A stretch of DNA of 64,000 bases from Nitrospira_D sp035465795 (GCF_049546785.1 NZ_JBMWAN010000002.1:124001-188000); one strand, 5' to 3'; shown: positions 43,008 through 53,000, counted from the first letter of the stretch. Made by a program: numbers and translations. Notes: generated by a model from the sequence alone, not told the origin.

Positions 43008-43442
43008 ATGCAACGCACATTGGGAATGTTGGCATTGGCCCTGATGCTGACCGGACTCAGCGGCTGCAGCTACTTGTTCTACCCACGCGCCGGAGACTAT
43101 GCGACCCAGGCGAAAGGCGCGACGGGTGTCGAGACCCTGATCAACCTCACGAACATGATGGAAGCCACCGCCGTGAAAGCCAAAGGCGGGAAGGGCATGG
43201 ACAACGCGTTCGACGACTTCCACAATCAGTTCCATGCTCTGAACGATGCATTTTGCGGCGTGACGGACGCGCAGGCCAAAACGCCGGCCTACGATCTGGC
43301 CGTGACCCACAAGAAGGAGCTCATGGCCATTTTCAAACGGCTCTGGAAATTCAAAGACGATCAGCCGCAGCGCGATCAGCATCTCGATCTCTTCGTCGCT
43401 GAATTGAAGGAACTGCGGGAGACGCTGCAGACTTTGAAATAA
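43008..43442 (+). CDS. Lipoprotein of unknown function
   Basis: 144 residues. A lipobox (LALMLTGLSGC) anchors it. The mature part (VETLINLTNMMEATAVKAKG, FDDFHNQFHALNDAFCGVTD, MAIFKRLWKFKDDQPQRDQH) is helical. It resembles no named family. The stop (TAA) overlaps an ATG of the next frame, but the BNR-repeat gene starts better at 43463. Confidence 0.7.
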   Translation: MQRTLGMLALALMLTGLSGCSYLFYPRAGDYATQAKGATGVETLINLTNMMEATAVKAKGGKGMDNAFDDFHNQFHALNDAFCGVTDAQAKTPAYDLAVTHKKELMAIFKRLWKFKDDQPQRDQHLDLFVAELKELRETLQTLK

Positions 43443-43462
43443 TGCTCAGACGGAGGCCGGTG

Positions 43463-44616
<1,154 letters not shown>

Positions 44617-44620
<4 letters not shown>

Positions 44621-44877
44621 TCATCCACATTCCCAGCGCCCTGCGGTCCTACACCGCGCAGGAGAGCGAGGTACAGGTGGAGGGGGCCACGCTGGCTGAC
44701 GCCCTGGCATCGCTGGATCGCCGATTTCCCGGCATCCGGTTTCGCATCATCACGGAACAGGATACCATCAGGCCGCACATCAGAATTTTCGTGAATGAAC
44801 AACAGATCTCGCACCTGACCGGCCCGCTTCAGCAGGAAGCTCGGATCTATATCGTCTGCGCCCTCAGCGGCGGATAA
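44617..44877 (+). CDS. MoaD/ThiS-family small protein
   Basis: 86 residues from the ATG at 44617, overlapping the BNR gene stop (ATGA). It shows IIHIPSALRSYTAQESEVQV, LADALASLDRRFPGIRFRII and RIFVNEQQISHLTGPLQQEA, and it ends in GG (CALSGG), the C-terminal pair that is thiocarboxylated or conjugated in sulfur carriers. The acceptor pathway is unknown; no ThiF/MoeB activator or rhodanese is nearby. Conserved pairing with the BNR protein suggests a joint role. Confidence 0.85.
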
Positions 44878-44894
44878 CACAGCAAGGAGGCCCT

Positions 44895-45752
44895 ATGCCT
44901 GAACTGAATCCCGCACAAGTCATCGAAGGTCAACGTCAGGACTGGAACCGCGTCGCCGGCGGGTGGGAGAAGTGGGACCGCCTGTTCGACGAGCAGATGG
45001 CGTTTCTGAATCATCGCCTCGTGGCCGATGCGCGCCTGCACGCGGGCATGAAAGTGCTGGACCTCGGCTCGGGCACGGGTTATCCGGCTCTGCTTGGTGC
45101 GCACACAGTCGGAGCGACCGGCAGCGTCACCGGCATGGATCTCGCCGAACAGATGCTCGCCGCCGCGAACCGCAAGGCCAAACGCCTCGGCCTGAGCAAT
45201 GTCTCATTCAGAACCGGCGACGTGACGATGCTGCCGTTCGAGGCCGACTCGTTCGACGCGGTCACCAGCCGCTTCTGCCTGATGTTCCTGCCGGACATTC
45301 CCAAGGCCGCCTCAGAAATCGCGCGGGTCCTGAGACCGGGAGGATGGGTGGCGGCGGCCGTCTGGTCCGCGCCGGAGCAGAATCCCTCGATCGGGCTCTC
45401 AATGACCGCCATCAAACAGGTGATCGAGCTGCCGCCGCCCGACCCCACGGCGCCGGGCATCTTCCGGCTGGCGAAGCCGGGCGATCTCGCCGGCATGTTC
45501 CAACAGGCCGGATTGGTCGATGTGGCCGAACAGGAGTTCCTTGCGGAATGGGCCTATGCCTCGGCTGACGAGTATTACACCAGCCTGATGGAGATCGCCG
45601 CGCCGGTCCAGAATCTCATGGCCAAGCTGACCGGGGCACAGCAGCAGGACGTGAAACAGCGTATTCTCCAAGCCGCGTCAAATTACCGGCGTGGCGAGCG
45701 CCTCGTGTTCCCGATGGCGGTGCGGTTTGTCGCGGCGCGCAAGCCACAGTAG
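44895..45752 (+). CDS. SAM-dependent methyltransferase, UbiE/class I type
   Basis: 285 residues (AAGGAGG upstream). The SAM motif I is VLDLGSGTGYPALLGAHTVG, followed by GMDLAEQMLAAANRKAKRLG, FRTGDVTMLPFEADSFDAVT and VLRPGGWVAAAVWSAPEQNP. The C-terminal third (MEIAAPVQNLMAKLTGAQQQ) is not catalytic core. The substrate is unknown. It follows the MoaD-like gene by 17 bp. Confidence 0.88.
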   Translation: MPELNPAQVIEGQRQDWNRVAGGWEKWDRLFDEQMAFLNHRLVADARLHAGMKVLDLGSGTGYPALLGAHTVGATGSVTGMDLAEQMLAAANRKAKRLGLSNVSFRTGDVTMLPFEADSFDAVTSRFCLMFLPDIPKAASEIARVLRPGGWVAAAVWSAPEQNPSIGLSMTAIKQVIELPPPDPTAPGIFRLAKPGDLAGMFQQAGLVDVAEQEFLAEWAYASADEYYTSLMEIAAPVQNLMAKLTGAQQQDVKQRILQAASNYRRGERLVFPMAVRFVAARKPQ

Positions 45753-45763
45753 GAATCACTCCT

Positions 45764-46072
45764 ATGGCCAAGACAGACGGCTTCAAGGATTTCGTGCTCG
45801 ACCAACTGGCCGATCTCCGAGACCTGACCTGTCGCGCCATGTTCGGTGGCCACGGGCTTCGCTATCGAGACACGTTTTTCGGCATCATCCACAAAGGCCG
45901 GCTCTACTTCAAAGTTTCCAAGGCCACCGTCACGCTCTATCAAGACCAGGGCATGAAACCGTTCAAACCCAACGCCAAGCAAACGCTCACGTCGTATTAT
46001 GAAGTCCCGCTCGACGTGATCGAGGATGCGGAGCAATTGACTGACTGGGCCAAACAGGCAGGCCAGCGGTGA
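45764..46072 (+). CDS. TfoX N-terminal-domain protein
   Basis: 102 residues. Start MAKTDGFKDFVLDQLADLRD, then RAMFGGHGLRYRDTFFGIIH, LYFKVSKATVTLYQDQGMKP and YYEVPLDVIEDAEQLTDWAK: the whole TfoX N-terminal (Sxy-like) domain with no C-terminal domain. Such proteins are linked to competence regulation in other bacteria, but single-domain copies are often of unknown role. It lies 11 bp after the methyltransferase and overlaps the next gene by 4 bp. Confidence 0.88.
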   Translation: MAKTDGFKDFVLDQLADLRDLTCRAMFGGHGLRYRDTFFGIIHKGRLYFKVSKATVTLYQDQGMKPFKPNAKQTLTSYYEVPLDVIEDAEQLTDWAKQAGQR

Positions 46073-46626
46073 GCGATGGACCGCATCTCACCCTCTGGAC
46101 GATCGGCCATTCGACCAGGCCGATCGAGGAATTCATCGCCCTGCTTCAGGCCCATACCATCGCCAAACTCATCGACGTGCGCACAGTGCCGCGCTCTCGT
46201 CACAACCCTCAATTTAATACAGACGCGCTTGCGCAGTCGTTGCGACGCTCGGGGATCCGTTATCGCCACATGCCCGCGCTAGGCGGACTGCGCAAACCGA
46301 AGAAAGACTCTCGCAATACCGGCTGGCGCAATGAGAGCTTTCGCGGCTATGCCGATTACATGCTGACGGAGGAATTTCAACAGACGCTGGAAGAGCTGAT
46401 GGCACATAGCACGGGCGTGAAGACCGCCGTCATGTGCGCCGAAGCCGTCCCCTGGCGCTGCCACCGGTCCTTGATCGCCGACGCGTTGGTCAGCCGTGGC
46501 TGGGAGGTCCGGCACATCATGACCAATACGAAGGCAGACCGGCACCGCCTGACATCGTTCGCCGTTGTCGAGAATGGACGGCTTTCTTACCCAGATCCGG
46601 ACGCCGCCCCTCGGCTGTTCGACTAA
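46069..46626 (+). CDS. DUF488 protein
   Basis: 185 residues starting at GTG 46069, which overlaps the TfoX gene stop. DUF488 features: TLWTIGHSTRPIEEFIALLQ, KLIDVRTVPRSRHNPQFNTD, RYRHMPALGGLRKPKKDSRN, and MCAEAVPWRCHRSLIADALV with a conserved Cys-x(n)-Cys-His set. The function of the family is not known. It is probably part of the same transcript. Confidence 0.88.
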   Translation: MSDGPHLTLWTIGHSTRPIEEFIALLQAHTIAKLIDVRTVPRSRHNPQFNTDALAQSLRRSGIRYRHMPALGGLRKPKKDSRNTGWRNESFRGYADYMLTEEFQQTLEELMAHSTGVKTAVMCAEAVPWRCHRSLIADALVSRGWEVRHIMTNTKADRHRLTSFAVVENGRLSYPDPDAAPRLFD

Positions 46627-46666
46627 ACCCATTGCACCAGCCTCCCGCTTTCTCCAGACTAGCCCC

Positions 46667-47029
46667 ATGCCCTACCGCCTAGCCGCCGATCTCGTCGTGC
46701 TTATCCACCTGAGTTTTGTACTCTTCGTGCTGCTCGGCGGGCTGTTCGTGTTGCGATGGCCGAGAGTCATGTGGCTGCACCTGCCCGCCGCGGCCTGGGG
46801 AGCGTTCATAGAATTCAGCGGCTGGATCTGTCCACTGACGCCTCTGGAGAATTGGCTGCGGACACAGGGCGGAAGCCACGGCTATGAAGGAGACTTCGTC
46901 GTCCACTATGTCATACCCCTCCTCTACCCGGAGACACTCACGCACGATATTCAACTGATACTTGGCGCGATCGTGGTGACCGTAAATCTGGCGATCTATG
47001 GCTGGTGGTGGCGAACACAGCAGAGGTGA
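46667..47029 (+). CDS. DUF2784 membrane protein
   Basis: 120 residues from the ATG at 46667; the open frame starts earlier without homology. Helices: ADLVVLIHLSFVLFVLLGGL, VMWLHLPAAAWGAFIEFSGW, and HYVIPLLYPETLTHDIQLIL with GAIVVTVNLAIYGWWW. The WICPLTPLENWLR motif with a PLTPLE loop is family-typical. Function unknown. Last gene of the ECF42 run before the toxin-antitoxin region. Confidence 0.85.
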   Translation: MPYRLAADLVVLIHLSFVLFVLLGGLFVLRWPRVMWLHLPAAAWGAFIEFSGWICPLTPLENWLRTQGGSHGYEGDFVVHYVIPLLYPETLTHDIQLILGAIVVTVNLAIYGWWWRTQQR

Positions 47030-47047
47030 GGCCTGAGAGGTCTGTCC

Positions 47048-47113
47048 GGTCTCTTTGGTCTATCTCGTTATCGCCCACCAGAAAGACAAGACAGACCAGC
47101 AACCAAAGAGACC
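47048..47113. repeat. 12-bp perfect inverted repeat upstream of phd/relE
   Basis: GGTCTCTTTGGT (47048-47059) and ACCAAAGAGACC (47102-47113) are a perfect inverted pair with a 42-nt spacer, in the interval between DUF2784 and the antitoxin. A second related pair (GGTCTGTC/GACAGACC) lies beside it. It could be an operator or a transcript-end structure. Confidence 0.6.
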
Positions 47114-47199
47114 AGTCGACTTCGCCGCTCCTCTTGACTCCGGGGCATCTGATTCGTACGATGTGGTCACACTTGCAACCATACGAAAGAGGCGCCTCC

Positions 47200-47475
47200 G
47201 TGAGATTCACCAATGTGCGCGAGCTGAAGGCCAAGACATCGGAAATGCTCAGAACCGTGGAAGAGGGGAATACCGTCCTCGTCACCACCCATGGACGCCC
47301 TACGGCGATGCTCGTTCCTGTCACGGAAAACGATATCGAAGATGCCCTGCTGGCCTATAGCCCGAAGCTCCGCAAAAAGATCGAGGAAGGGCTCAAAGAT
47401 ATTCGCGCCGGCCGGTCACTATCCCTGTCCGACTATAAAGCGAAACGAACCAGAAAGAAGGCCAAGACGGTGTGA
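47200..47475 (+). CDS. Phd/YefM-type antitoxin
   Basis: 91 residues from GTG 47200, behind AGAGGCG; a longer start at ATG 47161 is possible. Typical Phd/YefM segments: RFTNVRELKAKTSEMLRTVE, GNTVLVTTHGRPTAMLVPVT and a basic C-terminal tail for toxin contact (RAGRSLSLSDYKAKRTRKKA). It binds DNA upstream of its operon and neutralises the toxin. The toxin gene overlaps it by 4 bp. Confidence 0.88.
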   Translation: MRFTNVRELKAKTSEMLRTVEEGNTVLVTTHGRPTAMLVPVTENDIEDALLAYSPKLRKKIEEGLKDIRAGRSLSLSDYKAKRTRKKAKTV

Positions 47476-47738
47476 CCTATCAGGTCTTTCTCTCCAACAA
47501 AGCGCAACAAGACCTCGACCGATTCTCCGACAAAATCACCAACCAAATCCTTGCCGATTGTGCGCGCCTTGCCGACAATCCCATTCTGGACGGGAAACGG
47601 ATCAAAAAGCTTCAGGGATTCAAGGAGAACTTGTATCGATTGAGAGCCGGCGACTACCGCGTGGTCTTCAAACGATCAGGGGCACGCATCGACATCGTGC
47701 GCGTCCTCAGCAAACCGGACTTCCAGAAAGCCTATTGA
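47472..47738 (+). CDS. RelE/ParE-type toxin
   Basis: 88 residues starting at GTG 47472, within the antitoxin's last codons. RelE/ParE fold: YQVFLSNKAQQDLDRFSDKI, RLADNPILDGKRIKKLQGFK, ENLYRLRAGDYRVVFKRSGA and IDIVRVLSKPDFQKAY. Probably an mRNA- or gyrase-targeting toxin; the family branch is not certain. Residues look intact, so the pair is likely active. Confidence 0.88.
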   Translation: MTYQVFLSNKAQQDLDRFSDKITNQILADCARLADNPILDGKRIKKLQGFKENLYRLRAGDYRVVFKRSGARIDIVRVLSKPDFQKAY

Positions 47739-48112
47739 GCAGAAACAGACATCGGTAAAGGAGCCAATCATTCCCGCTGCGCATTGAGACCACATAGACG
47801 GCAAATCTGGGCAGCCGATCTTTTCTCTCTATGCATCCATTCGTTTGTTCTGCCTGCCCCCTTTCCCTTCCCTCTGGTGCGCAGAAAAGGTGTGAGAAAA
47901 TAGCCTAGCAGCTCAGCCCGAACAACGTGAATGATTAGCGCGTACCCCATGCCGGACACGACAGATGCCAGGGTTGGTCTATCCCCTCACCGAATCCAGA
48001 TAGACGCGACAGACCGACAACCAGATCGACGGCATTCCCACGACGCGCCGAAAAACGATCCCCAAACAAATGTTCCCGACCCCTTTTCCTAACTTCTCCA
48101 TAGGTCTCCCCA
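47739..48112. other. Intergenic stretch before gajB
   Basis: About 370 bp without a supported gene. A short minus frame (47768-47959) has no ribosome site or family match. Both flanking genes end here (relE toxin plus strand, gajB minus strand), so it is a convergent spacer. Confidence 0.35.
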
Positions 48113-49960
48113 TTACCCGGGGAAACGGACGCGACGAACTCCGGCTGGAGCGAGAAGATCTTCAATCCAGACTAGCGGTTGGCCCCGACCAGTGCACAAT
48201 GTAAAGAAGGCCCTTTGCTTCGCACGGGTAAAGGCCACAAAGAAAGAATTCAGCTCCTCCATGCGACCGGGTGTAAGGCTCCACCATGTCTGGTTGTCGA
48301 GTCCGTAGAAGATCATCGTGTGGAATTCCAGTCCCTTGCTCTTGTGGATCGTCATGAGAGCGACCTGCCCCAGCCCTTCAAACTTATCCAGAGCATCGGA
48401 CCAGGTTTCTGCGTGCTCTAAGCATTCCCGCAGCAAGAGCACAAATCCGTTCCAGACGCGATCGAAATCAGGCAGGCGCTGATAGGAAGGAAACGCACGG
48501 CGCAGAACCTGTGCTCCTATGAAGTCGAGGGCCATTCGCGAAGCTTCGGCTGCAGAGTCTGGTACGGGATCAAGATGTTGCACTGCTTGCCGAATTTCGC
48601 GGACGAATACTTGAAGCCGTTGCTGCAGGCGCTGTAGTCCTGTCTCATCAGCAGGATCGACAGCTTCGAGAAACTGCAAATCACACAGTGCGGCATTCCA
48701 GTTCTCAGGGCTTCTCTCTGTGGCGCCGAGCCGTAGCAGACGCAGAAGTACATGGGTAAGATCTTCGCCAAGCAGATCCTGGATCGCAATATTGCCCACG
48801 TTACGGGCGACATTCCGCAGCCTGATGCCATGCGCTTCAAATGCGGGCGAAAGCCGGGCCTCCACTTCATCAGCGTGCATACGCACGAGAATCGCAACAT
48901 CGTCAGGCTCCACATTGCCCATCTGCACCTCGCGATCGATCCACTGAGCGAGGCAAACGTTTTCCTCATCCTCGCTCGCAAATTCCCAGATCGCCGAAAT
49001 GTCGCCGTCGACGAGGCGGTCGGCGCGTGCTTCAGGCTCCTCGACGGTGGGATCGATCCTGCTCGCGACGACGTGCTGAATCCGGACAAGATCTTCATGA
49101 GAACGCCAGTTAGAGACTAGCGAGATCCTTTGCGCTCCGAAATGCTGCTCGAACTTGGCGAAAGCATCCGGCATAGCGTCCGCCCACACCATGATGCGCT
49201 GCTTGTCATCGCCCACAGCTGTGAAGATCGCCTCGCTGCCCTCGAACGCAGCACGCAGAAGCTGGAACTGGGCGAAGGTTGTGTCCTGAAACTCGTCGAG
49301 AAACACGATGGGGTAAGTAAGACGCATGGCTCTAAGAATCGAAGGGTTCTCTCGGATAAGGAATTCAACGAGCCGGTTAAGCATCAGAAATGATAGCGAG
49401 GCAGGGTCATAGTTGTTGTACTGGGTGCGCCAATACTCCGCGACTACACGTTGAAGCTCCGAGCCTGCATTGGCGACCGGCAGTCGCGTTCTGGCTATCG
49501 TGCGCTCAAGCTCCTGAACGTTCACGCCACGGAAGTTGTGGGCGTTCAGAAAGTCCTCGTAATCCTGCCTTTTCGGCATCACTATCCGGTAGCCTGCAGG
49601 GGGCCGATAGGGGGCTGGAATCGCCGCGCGAAAACGATCCACGAGGCCCTTTGCATATGCGTCAAACGTGTAGGAGTTGAATCGGCGGGCCTGCTCCGGT
49701 GGGCAGCGCTTTGCCACCCGTTCGGCGAGATTGCGGGCGGCGTCGCGCTTGAAGCTGATGGCGAGGACACGCTTCGGCGCGGGGCACAACCCAGTCTGGA
49801 GAAGATAGGTGGCCTTCTGCGCCAGAAACTCCGTCTTTCCCGCACCCGCCCCCGCAGTGACAAGAACGCTTCGTTCCGTTTGCCGCAACGCCTCCCACGC
49901 TCGCGGCTCAAGACCAGCGACCCCTTGTGGTCTCCAGTCTTCGAGGCGCACGACACTCAT
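48113..49960 (-). CDS. gajB: Gabija GajB-like UvrD/SF1 helicase
   Basis: 615 residues. SF1 motifs in order: Walker A VTAGAGAGKTEFLAQKA (residues ~34-50), motif II FLDEFQDTTFAQFQLL, motif III AVGDDKQRIMVWADA, motif IV region LVSNWRSHEDLV, motif V MTIHKSKGLEFHTMIFYG and motif VI FFVAFTRAKQRAFFTLC. GajB family members are UvrD-like and pair with GajA for anti-phage DNA degradation. The start overlaps the end of the gajA gene (ATGA). It is longer than the Bacillus GajB. All helicase motifs are intact. Confidence 0.9.
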   Translation of the reverse strand: MSVVRLEDWRPQGVAGLEPRAWEALRQTERSVLVTAGAGAGKTEFLAQKATYLLQTGLCPAPKRVLAISFKRDAARNLAERVAKRCPPEQARRFNSYTFDAYAKGLVDRFRAAIPAPYRPPAGYRIVMPKRQDYEDFLNAHNFRGVNVQELERTIARTRLPVANAGSELQRVVAEYWRTQYNNYDPASLSFLMLNRLVEFLIRENPSILRAMRLTYPIVFLDEFQDTTFAQFQLLRAAFEGSEAIFTAVGDDKQRIMVWADAMPDAFAKFEQHFGAQRISLVSNWRSHEDLVRIQHVVASRIDPTVEEPEARADRLVDGDISAIWEFASEDEENVCLAQWIDREVQMGNVEPDDVAILVRMHADEVEARLSPAFEAHGIRLRNVARNVGNIAIQDLLGEDLTHVLLRLLRLGATERSPENWNAALCDLQFLEAVDPADETGLQRLQQRLQVFVREIRQAVQHLDPVPDSAAEASRMALDFIGAQVLRRAFPSYQRLPDFDRVWNGFVLLLRECLEHAETWSDALDKFEGLGQVALMTIHKSKGLEFHTMIFYGLDNQTWWSLTPGRMEELNSFFVAFTRAKQRAFFTLCTGRGQPLVWIEDLLAPAGVRRVRFPG

Positions 49961-51944
49961 TCGACTTCGTCCTCAAGACCGAGTTTTGCCTGTAGGTGCT
50001 CGATCAGCGCCTTTAGCTCCGGTGGGATGTTCTCCAAGAGAGTGTCATCTTCGATACGTGCGAGCGCGGCAATGTGCGTCTCGGGCTTGCTTCGGCTCAA
50101 AAACAGGTACGGATACCACTTGAACCCATCGTCGTATTCATCGTCGTACAGCTCGGGCTTGCCATTGGTCTTGAGGGTAACGGCCTTTTTGTCGCGAATC
50201 GCGTTAGCGTCCCCGCGCGGTCCGCGGCCTCCGGAATTGGGACGGTGATAGGCATCCGGGAAAGCCCTCAACATCGCGAAATCAATGTCGAGGGGAAACG
50301 AGAAGAATATTCCCTCCTCCTTCAGGGCTTTCAGCCAGTTATGGTTCTCGCCCTCATCCAGGAGTTCGTTGTCCTCGATAGCGTCCAGGTTGGCTGGATC
50401 AATTGTGCCGTCCTTAACAAGGGAGTTATCCGCGAGATCGTTCTTGATCTCCCCTAGCTTCGCGACCACATCGGCGATCAAGGCTGCGCCGCCGTGTACT
50501 CTTCCGAGGTCAAGATCGAGCAAGGTCGCGTGGGGGATGCGGAGATTGTTCAGAAGCCTCCAGAAGTGACTGACATGTCTTCCACCCAAAGGCACGATGG
50601 GTACGAAGGAAGAATCGAGCTGAACGTCCATCGCCTCTGCGATGGGCGGAATCAAAAACCGCTCTGAGTCGCCCTCACCGAGAATGACGAATCGGGCGAA
50701 GTAGAGCTCGGGATGCGCCCTGATCGCGAGACGGATATACTGGCTCGCTTCTTCATCGCCTTTCGGCAGTGTAAGCCGCCGTACAAGAGCACACCGTTTT
50801 TCTCGATTGAGCCGGAAGTAGCGGACCTCCTCCGGCTCGATGCGGCTGAGGATCGCAGGCGAGTGACTTGACAGCGCGACCTGCGCGGATGGAAAAGCAC
50901 CGATCTCCCTGGCCTGCGAGACGATGCGGGAGAGGAAGAAGGGGGAAAGGCTGTTCTCGGGCTCCTCGATTGCAAGGAATGTTAGGTAGGTCCGCCGCAG
51001 CCTCTCTTCGTCGAAAAAGCTCTCCTCGGAAGGTTGAGCAAACAGGTCTTTCTCGACTTCCAACATCGCAGCCGTAAGCGCGATGTGGAAGAGAGAGCGC
51101 TGGCCGTCGCTGAGGTCTGCGAGCGAGCGCTCCTGCCCCGCCTCGTCGGGAAAGAAGGTGAACTCGGCCTTGCGAACCAGCTCTTCGAAACGGCCTTCGA
51201 TGAGGCGCAGGACCGGTTTGGTATCCGTATCTGCCTCATGGACCTGCTTCCAGCGCCGAGAAAGTCGCTCGATGATAAACTCCGCAGGCCCCTCTCGCTC
51301 GAACTGCTGTTGAATCTTCTTGGCACTTGCCGCACTGCGGTCCCGCAACTGGTCGGACCATTTCGCCGCCTGCCACAGACGCCCCTTAATCAAGGCGGTC
51401 ACTTGACCCGCCGCATCCCGGGTAGCCGGGACGTAGATGAGCTGGATGGAGCCCCGCTCCACCGCCTGCACAAGCCTGCAATCATCCCATTCAAAATCGT
51501 CATCGAGCGTGGTGATCCAGCGAAGATCCTCGTCGATGCTGCCATCAGGCGTGCCGTCGTCGATCCACGTCGCTTGAAGCCTCATCCTCGCCTTGAGCGG
51601 AGCGCTCGGCGCGGAAGCGGCCATCTGCTGAAAGAATTCCGGCACCGCGTCTTTAGCCTCATCTCCATCGAGGTCGTCTAGCTCTGGAAAGGAGAAGACC
51701 ACCTCGATTGACAGGGTAGCTCCCGATTGAAGCTCCTGCTGGTCGGCCTGCAGATGAAAGTCCCGGCGTCGCACGGTGCGCTGTGCGGACGTGATCCCGA
51801 ATAGACGCGACAGCGCCTGGAAGACCGCCGTCTTGCCGGAGCCATTGCTGCCAACGAATGCCGTGACGCCGCTCTCTAACTTAATCGTGGTTCCGCTCGG
51901 ACCGAAACAACGGAAACTCTTGATGGAAACTTCTCGATCTTCAT
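49957..51944 (-). CDS. gajA: Gabija GajA-like OLD-family ATPase/TOPRIM nuclease, 5' frameshift
   Basis: About 660 residues if the reading frame is restored. From the ATG at 51944 the frame reads MKIEK and then leaves frame; frame +1 continues VSIKSFRCFGPSGTTIKLES, GVTAFVGSNGSGKTAVFQAL (Walker A) to the ABC-type signature LSDGQRSLFHIALT, Walker B TFLAIEEPENSLSP, and the TOPRIM domain with FVILGEGDSERFL and LLDLDLG. A one-base loss near 51930, inside GAGAAGTTTCC, would explain it. The uninterrupted remainder (49957-51774 from GTG) lacks Walker A. Either the gene is inactivated or the assembly has an error. Confidence 0.85.
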
Positions 51945-51991
51945 TGCATGGAATGGAGAAACTGTACCGGGAATCTTATTCTTGTGCTCAT
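51941..51991 (-). CDS. Possible 16-codon leader peptide before gajA
   Basis: A GGGGAGCGGAAG site precedes an ATG at 51991 opening a 16-codon frame whose stop (TGA 51941-51943) overlaps the gajA ATG (51942-51944). Such overlap is typical of translational coupling. It is short enough to be chance. Confidence 0.25.
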   Translation of the reverse strand: MSTRIRFPVQFLHSMQ

Positions 51992-52033
51992 CTTCCGCTC
52001 CCCTCTCCACCTCTCACCTGCGGTACCCATCTT

Positions 52034-52175
52034 TCACCCGATGAGCTTGCTCAACGCTGGCTGATTGACGATCGTCATCGTCCGGCCGTCCATGCGGATA
52101 AGCCCCTGGTCGCGAAATTGGCCGAGGGTAGCGCTCACGCTTTCGCGGCTACACACGATGAGAGCGTAGGACAAG
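52034..52175 (-). pseudogene. Crp/Fnr-family 3' fragment, copy A
   Basis: In one minus frame the last ~45 codons read ALIVCSRESVSATLGQFRDQ, GLIRMDGRTMTIVNQPALSK, LIG then stop at 52034, which is the recognition helix, turn and end of a Crp/Fnr-family regulator. The rest of the gene is missing. It shares a 104-bp core (52034-52137) with copies B and C. Confidence 0.7.
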
Positions 52176-52211
52176 AGGCTCGTACAGCATTCCCCTGCCG
52201 GTCTTGCCCCT

Positions 52212-52556
52212 TTATGCCGCTCGCCGCCTGGACGAACGCGCACGTGAACGAGACCCACGACTTCTCGAAACTTGGGCGTGCAGCGTCAAGCCCAATGCAC
52301 CCATCACTTTCAGGATCGTATCGAACTCAGGGCTTCGTTCGCCGGAAAGAGCCTTGTACAGGCTCTCACGTGACAGGCCCGCCTCTCGCGCCACTTTTGC
52401 CATGCCCTTGGATCGAGCCACGTCCCCCAAGGCTTTGGCAATACAGGCCGCATCGCCGTTAGCCTCCTCAAACATGGCCTCCACATAAACGGCCATCTCT
52501 TCCGGCGTTCTCAGATGGTCCGCCACGTCGTACCGGAGTGTGGTGGTCTTTTTCAT
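52212..52556 (-). CDS. Orphan addiction-module antidote protein (HTH)
   Basis: 114 residues. It matches the phage/plasmid antidote family: TTTLRYDVADHLRTPEEMAV, YVEAMFEEANGDAACIAKAL, GDVARSKGMAKVAREAGLSR with a helix-turn-helix, and SGERSPEFDTILKVMGALGL. The usual RelE-like toxin gene should be next to it, but none is present; upstream lies crp fragment B. It may be a solitary anti-addiction element or a remnant. Confidence 0.8.
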   Translation of the reverse strand: MKKTTTLRYDVADHLRTPEEMAVYVEAMFEEANGDAACIAKALGDVARSKGMAKVAREAGLSRESLYKALSGERSPEFDTILKVMGALGLTLHAQVSRSRGSRSRARSSRRRAA

Positions 52557-52594
52557 CGTCGCTGCGGCAAGTACCTGCGATCAGTGCCAATCTT

Positions 52595-52670
52595 TCATCC
52601 GATAAGCTTGCTCAACCCGTTCTGATTGACGATCGTCTGAGTCTGGCTGTCCATCCGAACGAGCCCTTCA
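52595..52670 (-). pseudogene. Crp/Fnr-family 3' fragment, copy B
   Basis: The last 25 codons read GEGLVRMDSQTQTIVNQNGL and SKLIG before the TGA at 52595, a diverged copy of the same Crp-family end found at copies A and C. It lies directly between the two antitoxin genes. Confidence 0.6.
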
Positions 52671-52685
52671 CCCGGAACAGGCGGC

Positions 52686-53000
52686 TCAGGATGCGGCCTT
52701 CAAGGCCTTTGATCCAGACCATGGCTTGATCTTCGACAACTTCGCACCCAGCGCCCGTTCGGCCACTTCGATGTCGCAAGCGGCCTGGGCTCTCAGCCAA
52801 TAGTCGTTCGACAGGCCGAAGAACCGGCAGAGGCGCAAGTCCGTGTCGGCTGTAATGGAACGCTTGCCCGCCACAATGTCTCCGATACGCTGTGCCGGCA
52901 CGCCGATCTCTTTGGCCAATCGGTATTGGCTAATTTCCATTGGCTTCAGAAACTCTTCCCGCAATAATTCCCCTGGAGTCACAGGTTTCAGCTTGCGCAT
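52686..53000 (-). CDS. higA: HigA-family antitoxin (orphan)
   Basis: 104 residues from the ATG at 53000, with TGAGGAG upstream. Core: MRKLKPVTPGELLREEFLKP, EISQYRLAKEIGVPAQRIGD (helix-turn-helix), IVAGKRSITADTDLRLCRFF and DYWLRAQAACDIEVAERALG, the standard HigA antitoxin. HigB should precede it on this strand, but the 100 bp upstream holds no toxin frame. So the antitoxin stands alone. Confidence 0.85.
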   Translation of the reverse strand: MRKLKPVTPGELLREEFLKPMEISQYRLAKEIGVPAQRIGDIVAGKRSITADTDLRLCRFFGLSNDYWLRAQAACDIEVAERALGAKLSKIKPWSGSKALKAAS

